Source: Bradyrhizobium sp. CB82
Lineage (GTDB): Bacteria > Pseudomonadota > Alphaproteobacteria > Rhizobiales > Xanthobacteraceae
Reading direction: 5' to 3'
DNA: 64,000 nt
Assembly: GCF_029714405.1 (NCBI RefSeq)
Contig: NZ_CP121650.1
Location: 7,879,001-7,943,000 of the forward strand
The stretch's first letter is position 1, and each line of letters opens with the position of its first letter. Under the pieces are notes generated by a model. The model was not told the origin of the DNA. It saw only the letters and a list, made by a program, of their open reading frames with translations, and did not search any database. The translations under genes and the position numbers were made by a program. Shown here one piece after another: positions 1-9,707 of the stretch.

Positions 1-654
1 ACGGTCATCATTCGCCGAACAATTTGGTCGCCTTTTGCCACTGCCATGAGTTGTCGATCGAACTTCTCGATTTGTTCAGTCAAACAGGACTGGGCAAGCG
101 GCAGCGGTGCGAAAATATCTTGCAAATCCGGCGCTTCAGCAAGCACGGCGTCCACTTTGCGAGCCAGGTTGGTCGAGCCGGCCTTGCCGAGTACTATTCC
201 TAACCCCTTGCACAGACCGCACATTTGGTTGTCAATATCTCGCCGTAGATTCACCAGCTTGGTTCGTGCCGCCAGCATCGAACGAGTTTTCCAGCTCTCC
301 GCCCCCTTTCACGGCAGCTTCCCGGTACCATCCCATGCGGGCCATTTCAGCCAATCCCTTGGCATCGTTCTGATCCGACTTGTTGATGCACATCGATAAC
401 GCCGCGTTGGCGTGACGCGCATCAAGGCAAATCACCGGAAAGCCCAGTGCCCTGAGTTGATGCCAAAACCAATTGGATAGCGAGCCCGTTTCAAAAACGA
501 TTCGCTCAGCATTGCCTGCGTGACGCCGCAGGAGCTTAGCGATCGCCTCCGGATTGGTCGGCGCACAACCTTCGAATGTCACGCCGCCGGCCTGATCCAA
601 AACGCAAATGTTGGTTTCTTCCATAGAGATGTCCAGACCAACGTACTTCTTCAT
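1..654 (-). pseudogene. IS110-family transposase, frameshifted and cut by the window edge
   Basis: The first about 115 codons read as the N-terminal RuvC-like DEDD domain of an IS110 transposase (MKKYVGLDISMEETNICV..., then LDARHANAALS and DQNDAKGLAEMARMGWYRE). Near position 300 the frame breaks. The family-typical continuation (KLVNLRRDIDNQMCGLCKG, then GKAG) is found in another minus-strand frame down to the window edge. The element is therefore inactive as read, with its C-terminal half outside the window. It is not closely similar to the other IS110-type transposases here. Confidence 0.85.
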
Positions 655-769
655 AGCGCGGCTCCTTTTCGATTTGCTGACGCCGATCGTACCGATCCTC
701 GTGTTCTCAAGAAGACGTCAGCCGCGATTACACCATGTGAAGAACGGGGATTTCAGGCTGGAATGAACT

Positions 770-2131
770 GAATTCGAGCGGTGAGTTGGACGAGGAGTTG
801 GCGCAACAAGAGCGCCAGCCACCGGATGATGCGGCGGAAGTTGTAGCCGGCGGCGGCGAGGACGGCATTGATGGCATCGCCCTGGCGGTGCCACAGGTAG
901 TTGCGGCCCATCCGGTGTTCGGATTTGAGATGGCCGATGACCGGATCGACGGCCGAGCGGCGGCGTAGCTCGCGTTTGATCCTGGGGTCACGCGCCGCTT
1001 CTGGCCAGAGATGAAGATTCGGCGGGGATTTTGTGCGTCGTGGCCGCGGTATCCTTTGTCGACATAGGCCCGCTCGATCGCGCAGCCGGTGAGTGTCGTG
1101 TGGTCGATGACGTCCCGCAAGGTGTGACCGTCGTACGGGTTATCGGGTAGCGCCCTGGCGTGCAGCACGAACAGGTCACCGGGAGCACGGCGGTTGTTGG
1201 TGACGATGGAGGCTTTGACACCGATCTATGGACCACGCCCGCGTTGCAAGAGGGATCGACAAAGGGAAGTAGCGGTCTGCGCCAATCTATCCGGCTTCGA
1301 TTTGAGGCTCTCGCCTCGAGCCATTATGGATATCCGCCCACTTCTGTCCTCAGCTTCCAGCCGCGCTGGCGCTGCTGCTGCGAGCGGATCTGCGAGGCCC
1401 GGCTGAGCGGGAGGGCGAAGGCGTTCTCGAGCACGGCCTGACCTTCGATCGGATATCGCGGATGATCCTGCCCAGCCGGCTGCGCAGGATGCGCAACTGC
1501 CCCTGATGCCGCTTGAATTGCTTGGCATGGGCGTAGCGCCCCGCCATCATCGCCGCGGCCTTGGTAATGCGAAGATAGGACTGCCGCAACTTGACCCGAT
1601 GCTTCCTCGCCAGGCGACTGAGCCCCTTGATCCGCGTGCAGCAGCTTGGCATCCGCGGGAAGGTGATGGCCTTCGGCTGCACGGTGGTATCGACCCTGAC
1701 CCGCTTGAGGTTCTGGCTGCGTAACGCGCCGGCCTCGTGCGCCACCCGCAAGCTCTCGGCCAGCAACAGCTCCAGCTTGTCGCCGAGCCGCTTGCGGCTC
1801 AGGTCCGAGCGCTCGTGCGGGAGCGCGTGCTGAAAGAACTCTTCGCCGGTGAAGTACTGGAAATACGGGTCGTGCACCCAGCGCTCGCACACCCCCTCAT
1901 CGGACAGGCCGTAAATGTGCTTGAGCAGCAGCAGCCGATCATGAAGCGGGTCGCGATGCCCGGCCGACCATTCTCGCTATAGAGCGACGCGATCTCGCCG
2001 TCGATCCAGTCCCAATCGACCTTGCCGGCGAGTTGAACCAGCTCATGCTTCATATTGAAGATCTGGTCCAGCCTGGCCCGGAACAGATCGCCCGATCCCG
2101 TCATCCTGTGCTTCTTCGGTCGCATCGCCAC
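770..2131 (-). pseudogene. IS5-family transposase, copy 1 (frameshifts, internal insertion/deletion)
   Basis: Blocks typical of this IS5 subgroup appear in order but in different frames. The N-terminal MRPKKHRMTGSGDLFRARLDQ... segment is at 2125 downward. Then come CERWVHDPYFQYFTGEEFFQH, VDTTVQPKAITFP and LRQSYLRITKAAAMMAGRY. After the foreign 129-bp segment follow GVKASIVTNN, NPYDGHTLRDVI and VDKGYRGH. The DDE fold is split over at least three frames, so no active protein can be made. It is clearly diverged from copies 2 and 3, so it was not duplicated from them recently. Confidence 0.85.
1224..1352 (-). repeat. Solo end of an IS1111-type element (129 bp)
   Basis: This segment matches 29951-30079, the tnp-downstream end of the complete IS1111-type element, with a single mismatch that I could find (GAGGGATCG versus GAGGAATCG). 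It begins with the same AGAT spacer and subterminal repeat ATGGACCACGCCCGC. It sits at the homologous position of the host IS5, just before the GVKxS codons. The rest of the element, including its transposase, is gone. Confidence 0.9.
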
Positions 2132-2373
2132 CTCCGATGCGACGACGGAATCATGATTGGCGATTCGACGGAATCTTGAAAAGGAAACTGCAAGGTTCCG
2201 ACGACTGAAGCATCAAAACCCTGCAATCGCAAAACAGTCCACCAACGACAAATGCCATTCCAACTCAATCGCTTAGCCGCTCTTCACGGACGACTGTTTA
2301 GCGAAGGCCTCTCCCGGCCCGGCGCTCCGCTTGAATTTGCACAACACGCGGATGGGCCTGGAACATAGGAGGA

Positions 2374-3585
2374 CTAGCTCCCGGATCGCGGGCTCCCCGC
2401 GCCAAGATGCGTCCGAGCCGACCGAAATGCAAAGATCACCCTTTCTATTTCTTCCGCACTATGAGCCGCACTTACTTGCATCCGAATGCGCGCCGCACCC
2501 TGTGGCACCACAGGGTACGAGAAGGGAACGACTAGAATGCCAAGTGCCAAAAAGTAATCAGAAATCTGGACGGCGATTGCCGCGTCACCTGTAATCAAGG
2601 GCACAATGGGGTGATCGCTGCCCGAAACTTGAAATCCCAGATTGCTCAGCCCTCGGCGCAGCTGAAAGGTTCGAGCAGTGAGTTTTTCTCTAAGGTCCTC
2701 GGCATCTTCCGCCAAGTCGATGGCAGCCAACGACGCCTCGCAGAGCGCCGGCATCAGCGAATTCGAAAAGAGGTATGGTCGAGCGCGCTGTCGCAACCAT
2801 GCAATGATCTCAGCTCGCCCCGAAACGTAGCCGCCCGATGCGCCGCCAAGCGCCTTACCGAGTGTGCCTGTAAGAATATCCACTCGATCTTCCAGCCCAT
2901 GCCGGGCTGGCGTTCCACGCCCGCCTGGACCAATAAAGCCCACCGCGTGAGAGTCATCAACCATGACCAGGGCGCCGTAACGCTTCGCAAGATCGCAAAT
3001 TCCAGGCAGATTCGCGCCGATGCCATCCATCGAAAACACTCCATCGGTGACAACAAGCACGGTTCGACAATGACGCGCCTCGCGTAGAGCGCTCTCAAGC
3101 TCTCCCATGTCATTATTAGCGTAGCGGAGTCGTTTTGCTTTGCAGAGCCGAACGCCGTCTATGATGCTCGCATGATTCAAACTATCGCTGATCACCGCAT
3201 CGTGTTCATCCAACAAAGCCTCAAAGAGACCGGTGTTTGCATCGAAGCACGACCCAAATAGGATCGTGTCTTCCCTCCGAAGATATTCGGAAAGTCTCCT
3301 TTCAAGCGCCCGATGAACGGAGTGCGTCCCACAAATGAAGCGAACCGACGACATTCCAAACCCATGCCGTTCAAGTCCTGCATGCGCGGCTCGCACCAGG
3401 GCTTGGTGATTGGCCAAGCCGAGATAATTGTTGGCACACATATTCAAGACCTCGCGCTCGCCCATTGCGCGCAGGTTGATTTGTGCTGACTGGGGCGAGA
3501 CGATCTCCTGTTCAATTTTCAGGAGTTTGCGTGACGACAGCTCATCGAGATTGTCGCGAAGCCGCTGGTCAAATTGCTGTTGCAT
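2374..3585 (-). CDS. kbl: Glycine C-acetyltransferase (2-amino-3-ketobutyrate CoA ligase)
   Basis: PLP enzyme of the alpha-oxoamine synthase family that cleaves 2-amino-3-oxobutyrate with CoA to glycine and acetyl-CoA, the second step of threonine degradation via threonine dehydrogenase. The 403-residue product matches the family length and is very similar to E. coli Kbl: CANNYLGLANH at 50-60, FGMSSVRFICGT at 76-87, DSLNHASIIDGVRLCKAKR at 134-152, cofactor-contacting VDDSHAVGF at 209-217, and Schiff-base Lys244 in TGTLGKALGG. I chose ATG at 3585, which matches family N-termini. A GTG 39 bp upstream would overlap the preceding gene. It lies 8 bp after the aminotransferase gene, so the two are probably co-transcribed. 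No threonine dehydrogenase gene (tdh) is present in the window. Confidence 0.95.
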   Translation of the reverse strand: MQQQFDQRLRDNLDELSSRKLLKIEQEIVSPQSAQINLRAMGEREVLNMCANNYLGLANHQALVRAAHAGLERHGFGMSSVRFICGTHSVHRALERRLSEYLRREDTILFGSCFDANTGLFEALLDEHDAVISDSLNHASIIDGVRLCKAKRLRYANNDMGELESALREARHCRTVLVVTDGVFSMDGIGANLPGICDLAKRYGALVMVDDSHAVGFIGPGGRGTPARHGLEDRVDILTGTLGKALGGASGGYVSGRAEIIAWLRQRARPYLFSNSLMPALCEASLAAIDLAEDAEDLREKLTARTFQLRRGLSNLGFQVSGSDHPIVPLITGDAAIAVQISDYFLALGILVVPFSYPVVPQGAARIRMQVSAAHSAEEIERVIFAFRSARTHLGAGSPRSGS

Positions 3586-3593
3586 GGGTGGTC

Positions 3594-4544
3594 TCAAGAC
3601 GGATAAAGAACAGCCGTTGACCACACTGGATCCTCGTGCTTTTGCCAGTACAGTTCCATGAGTCGGCGGGTTATGGCCCCGACCCGCCCTTGAGCGATCG
3701 CGGTATGGTCGATACGGGTCACAGGCATAATGCCGCCGGCAGTCGACGTAATGAACACCTCGTCAGCCTCCTTAAGTTCCGTACGAGTAATGTCGGCAGC
3801 GGTGGCCGAGAGTCCAAGCTCGGCGCAAAGATCGAAGACGGTCCGGCGTGTGATACCAGACAAGACGCCGAAAGCAGGGGTCCTTAAACATCCGTCCTTA
3901 ACAAGGAATACGTTGAAGCCGGGCCCTTCGGCAATGTGCCCGTTTGTATTTAGTATGAGGGCTGTTTCCGCTCCCATATCGTAGGCATCGAAAAGGCCGC
4001 TCACGAGATCCAGCCAATGGTAATTTTTGATCGCGGGATCAACCGATTTTGGCGGGATGCGGACGGTCTCGCTGATTGCGATATGCAAGCCTCGCTCTAG
4101 TTGCTCTTTGTTGGCAACAGACCCAAAAGGGACGGCAAACGCTAGAAAGCGGTTCTCCGCTTGGCGAGGATCACGACTGAACGTCGGCGATGACCCGCGT
4201 GTGCAGATCATCTCCACGTACGCCGATCTATGACCGGATAGCGCGACGCAATCCTTAAGAATCGACGATATCTTGTCGCGACCATAAGGCAGCTTCATTC
4301 GAAGACGTTCGACACCTGTCAAAAAACGATCCAGATGCGAGTCTAGCCGGAAGAACCTACCATTCCATACGTGCACCGTGTCGTAGGTCGCATCGGAGTG
4401 TAGGAAACCCCAATCAAGTACGGAAATCTTGGCCTCGGACATCGGCAGGTATTGCCCATCCACGAAAGCAACCCCGTGGGGATAGAGCCGTCGATCAAGG
4501 TGGCGCTCATCGATGGTTGGAAATGCAGGCAGACGTTGTGTCAT
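3594..4544 (-). CDS. Class IV PLP aminotransferase (D-amino-acid / branched-chain type)
   Basis: A 316-residue fold-type IV aminotransferase. This fold includes D-alanine transaminase, branched-chain aminotransferase and aminodeoxychorismate lyase. Visible landmarks are VDGQYLPMSEAKISVLDWGFLHSD at 28-51, the Schiff-base Lys173 in IKNYHWLDL, AEGPGFNVF with its conserved Glu at 206, and the phosphate-binding GVLSGITRRTV segment. Arg-rich substrate loops are not clear enough to decide between D- and L-amino-acid substrates. I took ATG at 4544; a TTG 12 bp upstream is possible. It is followed directly by kbl, which suggests a role in processing an amino acid linked to glycine/threonine metabolism, but the substrate is inferred only from context. 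Confidence 0.85.
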   Translation of the reverse strand: MTQRLPAFPTIDERHLDRRLYPHGVAFVDGQYLPMSEAKISVLDWGFLHSDATYDTVHVWNGRFFRLDSHLDRFLTGVERLRMKLPYGRDKISSILKDCVALSGHRSAYVEMICTRGSSPTFSRDPRQAENRFLAFAVPFGSVANKEQLERGLHIAISETVRIPPKSVDPAIKNYHWLDLVSGLFDAYDMGAETALILNTNGHIAEGPGFNVFLVKDGCLRTPAFGVLSGITRRTVFDLCAELGLSATAADITRTELKEADEVFITSTAGGIMPVTRIDHTAIAQGRVGAITRRLMELYWQKHEDPVWSTAVLYPS

Positions 4545-5175
4545 CGGCGCAGTCAATGGCAGCAGGATGGCTTGGGATGAGCAACGAATTCTTGCTTCTG
4601 GGAGACAAGGATTCCGGACATGGTCACTCCATTAAGACATCGAGGACGGCACGGCGGCCGATTGCATCGAAATGTTAACAGCCCAAAGAGCCGCATTACC
4701 CCGATCTAAGGCTCGCAAGGCCGAAATTCTGCATCTGAAAGGAATAGGCGAGGCTTTCATCCGATACGCAACGCGTCGTCGTCGATCTGAGCTTCGAACA
4801 GTCGGCGACATGGCTAACAAGGCCGAGAATCACCGTCGGGGGTTAACTTCCAGCGTGATCCGGTCAGCATTCGCATATCCGTCCTCGGAACTAGCTAAGC
4901 TAGCGGGGACCCTGACCGTCCCGCTCGTCCAAACATCGTAGGTATGCGTGCCATTGAGATTTGCAGGCCGATGGTGATCTGCGCTGCAATGCCAAAAACT
5001 TGAAAGTTGCGCCGACCTTTTCGAGTTCCGTTGGATGTCTCAGCGGCTTTCGCTTCGTTGATGCCGCCTCGCAACGAATCAGCGCGCGCCGCGAATACAC
5101 TTTCGGGCCGGGGTGACGCGCTTCAGAATCGTCTTGTTTAGCGCTCGATCGGCGTGCTTGACTGCGAGCTATGCA
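4545..5175. other. Intergenic region upstream of the aminotransferase
   Basis: About 630 bp with no ORF I can defend. It should hold the promoter for the minus-strand aminotransferase-kbl unit. I saw no nod box, no convincing sigma-54 element and no recognisable gene relic. Confidence 0.5.
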
Positions 5176-6551
5176 GGAAAGTGGGTGATGACGGGTTGAG
5201 GTAGGCGGCGTATCGAGGCGGGTGTCGAGCCTGCCAGAACCTCTCAAGGAGAGCGATACGCCATGAACGAGACTATCAACATCCTGCCCTTCCGTCAGCC
5301 GTCTGCGGTTGACGATCCACTGACAGAAATTCTGCGGAACGGAGCCCGTGAGCTGCTCGCCCGGGCCGTCGAGATCGAGCTGCAGGCATTTCTGGCGACG
5401 ACGGCGGAGCTGAAGCTGCCGGACGGCCGTGCCAGGGTGGTGCGGCACGGCTTTGGCCCTGCGCGTAAGATTGCCACGGGGATCGGCGCGATCGAGATCG
5501 CCCGGCCCAAGGTCAGAGACCGTGGTGCGACCGGAGCTGATCGGATCCGCTTCACCTCGGCGATCCTGCCGCTGTGGGCGCGGCGGACAAAGAGCCTGGA
5601 TGCCCTGCTGCCGATCCTCTATCTGCGCGGCATCTCGACCGGCGATCTCCAGGAAGCGCTCTCGGCGCTGCTCGGCAAGGATGCGCCGAATCTGTCGCCA
5701 TCGGTGATCTCAGGCCTGAAGGCGCAATGGCAGGGCGAGTACGAGCGCTGGCAGAAGCGCGATCTGTCGGCGCGGCGCTATGTCTACGTCTGGGCCGACG
5801 GCGTCTTCCTGCAGGCCCGGATGGAGGACCACAGCGAATGTATGCTGGTTTTGATCGGCGCGACGCCCGAGGCAAGAAGGAGCTGGTCGGCTTCCAGGTC
5901 GGCGTGCGCGAGAGCGCCCAGAGCTGGCGCGAGCTTCTAATCGACATCCGCCGGCGCGGACTGCAGGTCGCGCCTGAACTGGCGGTCGGCGATGGCGCAC
6001 TCGGCTTCTGGAAGGCGATAGACGAAGTCTTTCCCGGCACCCGGCGGCAGCGCTGCTGGCAGCACAAGACCGTCAGCGTGCTCAACAAGGTTCCGAGCTC
6101 CGTGCAGAGTGGCATGAAGAGAGCCCTGCAGGATATCTCGATGGCGCCGTGCCGGGCCACCGCGGAGCTTGCACTCGAAACCTTCGCCGAGAAATACGGT
6201 GCCAAATACGCGCGCGCCGTTGACTGCCTGGTCAAGGATCGCGAGGATCTGCTGGCATTCTATGACTTTCCTGCCGAGCACTGGGTCCACTTGCGAACCA
6301 CGAATCCGATCGAGGGCGTGTTCGCCACGGTGCGACACAGGACAGTTCGGACCAAGGGATCGTTGTCGCCACAGACGGCCAGGCTGATGGTGTTCAAGCT
6401 GATCGATGCAGCCTCGAAAACCTGGCGTCGATTGAAGGGCACAAATCAGTTGCCGAAGCTCATCGCCGGTGTCAGATTCGCCGACGGCATCGAGGTCATT
6501 CCGACCCAGCACAGCCACGCCGCCTGATCGGCTCCGTCACCCAGATTTAGG
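5176..6551 (+). mobile_element. IS256-family element
   Basis: The ends carry imperfect inverted repeats: GGAAAGTGGGTGATGACGG at 5176 and, on the opposite strand, GCCTAAATCTGGGTGACGG ending near 6551. A single transposase reading region fills the interior. I could not identify a convincing direct target duplication. Confidence 0.75.
5263..6527 (+). pseudogene. IS256-family transposase with one frameshift
   Basis: The Mutator-type transposase starts at ATG 5263 (MNETINILPFRQPSAVDDPL). It reads well through RHGFGPARKIATGIGAIEIARPK-type sequence to LVLIGATPEA near 5875. There the frame changes, and the protein continues in the next frame as KKELVGFQVGVRESAQSWREL, then QRCWQHKTVSVLNKVP and LRTTNPIEGVFATVRHRT. 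The break is at cccgaggcaagaagg, where a G appears to be missing, so one deleted base explains the damage. Apart from this the 421-codon span looks intact and little decayed. Confidence 0.9.
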
Positions 6552-6661
6552 CATAGCTCCTTGACTGCTTGGCTCAAGCGAAGATGAACAACGTCGATTC
6601 GTTCGCCTGGCTATCCTAACGCTTTCATGGAACCACGCCGCCTGACGGCATGAGTTGCCTC

Positions 6662-6929
6662 TTACGATTGTCGCGCTATAGCCGTTCGTCCTCCAGCCTG
6701 TGCAGCGTCAGATGCGGCGTCTGGCTGATCCGATGTGCTTCGAGCACGGGCTTGCGATGCCCGCCCATCTTGCCGGGTGCCACTGAGCCGGTCGCCCGAT
6801 AACGGTGCGACCCCTTCACCACCGAGGACACTGCAACGCCAAACCGCGCCGCCCCGCCCCGCAGCTCTCGCCACCAATCACGGCCGCAACCACACGCTCA
6901 CGCAGATCATTGGAAAGAGGTCGGCTCAT
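6662..6929 (-). pseudogene. IS630-family transposase, N-terminal relic
   Basis: From ATG 6929 the minus strand reads MSRPLSNDLRERVVAAVIGGESC, the usual helix-turn-helix start of rhizobial IS630 transposases. It then shifts frame and continues as VSSVVKGSHRYRATGSVAPGKMGGHRK and ISQTPHLTLHRLEDE. The catalytic DDE domain is absent. A C-terminal IS630 relic at 18390-18924 lies on the opposite strand. Confidence 0.8.
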
Positions 6930-7384
6930 CATATACTAGCCGCATCCCGGCCAGCATCTTGAATCACCAGCCGAATCCCTTTCGATTCAGCCCAGACGTG
7001 AATTGCTCTAGATCCAGACAACCAGACTACCGCACTGTCGTCTGCAGAAGTGCTGCAGTCCACTTTATTCACCGGTGCTAGAGTTCCCCCGAAAAGAGCT
7101 TTTCCTGCTGATCTGGTGGGCGCCACCTTCCATCGATCCGCTCAAGACGATCTCACGCGGAGATCAAGTTGGTAATCATACCTTCTCTACGACAGCTTAA
7201 CGCTCTCGCCTCGGTTGGTTCGCGACGAATTCTAGCCTGTTGTAAAACACGCATAGGCGTGTGCCATGCTGACAGCAAAATGGGATTAACTGCTGCAGGT
7301 TCATGCTGCCGGTGCACTGGCTTTTGTACCGACAAATTTGCATGCACGAGGTCTACTTCAATCTGACGTTATATTGCTTACTCG
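6930..7384. other. Gene-free spacer
   Basis: About 450 bp between the IS630 stub and the MFS gene stop codon. It has no ORF with recognisable similarity and no clear terminal repeat. Presumably degraded intergenic DNA. Confidence 0.5.
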
Positions 7385-9082
7385 TCACTGGCGATTGTTA
7401 GTGTATCCGTCGCGCTTATAGTCAACGGGCAGCATTTCGTTCGCGGCGCAGTCGGGGACGTCTTCCTTCCGGTGCACCGATCCCAACGGACGCTCGAGCA
7501 TCCTTCGGACGCGCACGGGCTCAGGGCCGGTGTGGAAAGCGACGGCTTGCCGATCTAGCGCACGTTCCGATTGCGTCGAGCGGTTGCGTTGGCGTAGGTA
7601 ATCGAGCCAGGTTGGGCAGTGATAACGCTCGGTCCATAGTTCTGGATCGGCAATGTCGCGGGCAATTGACCAGCCATAGGCACCGTTGCGCTGACGGTAA
7701 AGCTGCACGTCCTGCATTAAATTGTGGAAGCTGCGCGCATTCTCCGGTGCGACACGATATTCCACCTCGACCACCAGTGGGCCGCTGCGATGGGTGAGCG
7801 GGAGCCGCACCTCGGGATCGGCCAGCGCCGCGGGGTCCTGGCCGGGCACACTGATATGCGGCATCCGTAACCAGAGCCCAAGCAGCGGAGAGAGCAGCAT
7901 CAGCGCGGCAGAGACGAGAAGCGCGATCTCGACGCCCACGGCATCGGTGAGGTGACCCCAGCCCCAACTGCCGATAGCTATCCCACCGGACAACGCAGCC
8001 TGATAGGCCGCAAGCGACCGGCCCGCAACCCAGCGGGGCGTCGAGAGCTGTATGCCGATGTTAAACAGCGTCCATGCTATTGTCCACACGCCGCCCGCCA
8101 GGACCAACGCGGCGGCTGTCAAGAAAGGCTTGTGGCTTAAGGCGACGGCCGCGATCGCACCTCCCAGCGAGAGGGTGCAGGCGCGCACAGCGGCCTCGCC
8201 ACTCATACGTCTACGTACCGCGCTGATATTGAGCGCCCCGATCACGGCGCCCAAGCCAAACGCGCCTAACATGATTCCGTAGATTTGAGCGCCGCCGTGC
8301 AACAAGTCTCGGGCGACCAGCGGCATTAGTGCCCAAATTGAGCCGGCGATGACGCCCGTTGCCAGGGTGCGTGCCAGTACGATTTTGATCGACGGGGAAT
8401 TGATGATGTAGCGCACGCCAGAGACGATGGCGCGGCTCAGCTGTTCACGCGGCAGCCGCGACGGCTCGGCCACGCGTTTCCAGAGGAATAGCGCTAGCAT
8501 CAGCGGGAGATAGAGCAGCGCGTTGAGCGCAAAGGCTGCGACTGTTCCCACCGTCGCAACCACAATGCCGCCGACCGCAGGCCCGAAGCTGCGCGCAATG
8601 TTGTAGCTGATGCCGTTGAGTGCAACCGCCGCCGGCAGCGTCTCCGTCGGAACCTGCTCGTTTACAGAGGATTGCCAAGCTGGGCCCATCAACGCCATGC
8701 CGCCGCCTATGGCGAAGCAAAGCATCAGCAACAGATTCGGCGTGGTGAGAGCCAACCAATCAAATGCAGTCATCGCGGTCGCTCCGCAAAACGCGATCGA
8801 GAGCGCAATGAGAGCCACGATGCGGCGGTCGTACATGTCGGCAATCGCGCCAGCCGGCATCGAGATCAGCATCACCGGCAGCATCAAGGCCGTCTGGACC
8901 AGCGCGACCTTGTCGGCCGATGACGTCATCTCCGTCATGGCCCAGGCCGCACCAACGCCCTGGATTAGAATGCCGAGATTAGACAACAGGCTCGCTAGCC
9001 AGACGCGCCGGAAGGTGGGATAGCGCAGCGGAGCGGTGATGCCCTCGACGCTGAACGCGTGGGGCTTTGGCGGATCGGTCAT
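7385..9082 (-). CDS. MFS transporter with C-terminal soluble domain (MFS_3 / enterobactin-exporter-like)
   Basis: A 565-residue integral membrane protein. Residues about 20-410 show alternating hydrophobic segments typical of 12 transmembrane helices, with the MFS motif-A-like GAIADMYDRRIV near residue 78 and a second-half counterpart. Residues about 425-530 form a soluble tail (VVEVEYRVAPENARSFHNLMQDVQLYRQRNG...). Such tails accompany the MFS_3 family, so this architecture is normal for the family. Family members export siderophores or drugs; the cargo here is unknown. The start has AAGGA about ten bases upstream. The nearest regulator is the Lrp/AsnC protein encoded 625 bp upstream on the same strand, which may control it. 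Confidence 0.85.
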   Translation of the reverse strand: MTDPPKPHAFSVEGITAPLRYPTFRRVWLASLLSNLGILIQGVGAAWAMTEMTSSADKVALVQTALMLPVMLISMPAGAIADMYDRRIVALIALSIAFCGATAMTAFDWLALTTPNLLLMLCFAIGGGMALMGPAWQSSVNEQVPTETLPAAVALNGISYNIARSFGPAVGGIVVATVGTVAAFALNALLYLPLMLALFLWKRVAEPSRLPREQLSRAIVSGVRYIINSPSIKIVLARTLATGVIAGSIWALMPLVARDLLHGGAQIYGIMLGAFGLGAVIGALNISAVRRRMSGEAAVRACTLSLGGAIAAVALSHKPFLTAAALVLAGGVWTIAWTLFNIGIQLSTPRWVAGRSLAAYQAALSGGIAIGSWGWGHLTDAVGVEIALLVSAALMLLSPLLGLWLRMPHISVPGQDPAALADPEVRLPLTHRSGPLVVEVEYRVAPENARSFHNLMQDVQLYRQRNGAYGWSIARDIADPELWTERYHCPTWLDYLRQRNRSTQSERALDRQAVAFHTGPEPVRVRRMLERPLGSVHRKEDVPDCAANEMLPVDYKRDGYTNNRQ

Positions 9083-9707
9083 CTCAGCTAGTCCTTACCG
9101 TGATGCCTTCATTCTGGACCAGATCAGCGGTGGTTAGGGAAAGTTGGCGACCAGCAAGTGGGGAACCACGTACTTCGCGCACTTTGCATTCGAAAGCCTC
9201 ATGACGTGCTTGACCTCCTGAAACGTTCTTTCCAATTGGTGTTTGCTAACTAACTCGGGAGAATCGGTTACTCGTTCTCCGAAAGTAAGCGTCAAGCCCG
9301 CTTCTCGCCGCCTCGCGACCTACTAGCACGATCGTTCGAGCAGGTTGCGATGACGTCCCCGCATCGGCAGGGGTCTCCAGAGTTTGGTGAAGCGCGTCTC
9401 GATTTCGAAATTGCTGCCGCTCTAGCGGATGAAGATGGCATTGAGATCGCCTGAGGCAACGGTACTATATCAGATGAGCCCTTGGTGACGCTCTAAGCGG
9501 GTGCCTTCCACGGTCTCGCCAAAATGATTGGGTTTCACAGCCCATTGAGTGCAATGTTTTTTATCTTAGTCTCCGAGTGGGATTTTCTCGACTCAAATGT
9601 CGCAGCAACGTAGTCTAGATGAACGCCAATGTGGTTTTCTCCGTTCGTTGCGAATTGGCGATGAAAAAGCGCGTAAGCGCATAGATGCACGAGATAAGAG
9701 AGCCCAA
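9083..9707. other. Intergenic region between regulator and MFS gene
   Basis: About 620 bp without a supportable gene. It probably holds the promoter and operator of the MFS exporter. I saw no strong palindrome that I would name as an Lrp site. Confidence 0.45.

Larger units (their letters stand above)
727..2302 (-). mobile_element. IS5-family element, copy 1, degraded and carrying an IS1111 end
   Basis: The outer ends resemble the terminal repeat deduced from the other two IS5 copies in the window (GTCRTYCGTGAAGAACC). The tnp-downstream end near 727 is degenerate (ATGTGAAGAACGGGG). The tnp-upstream end near 2290-2302 reads GTCGTCCGTGAAGAG on the minus strand. The transposase inside is broken, and 129 bp of an unrelated IS1111-type element lies at 1224-1352. 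About 60 bp of IS5 coding sequence is missing at that junction. Confidence 0.7.

Noticed and set aside
5263..5940. IS256 first part as a stand-alone 225-codon protein
   Set aside because: It ends in a frameshifted tail. The true protein continues in the next frame to 6527.
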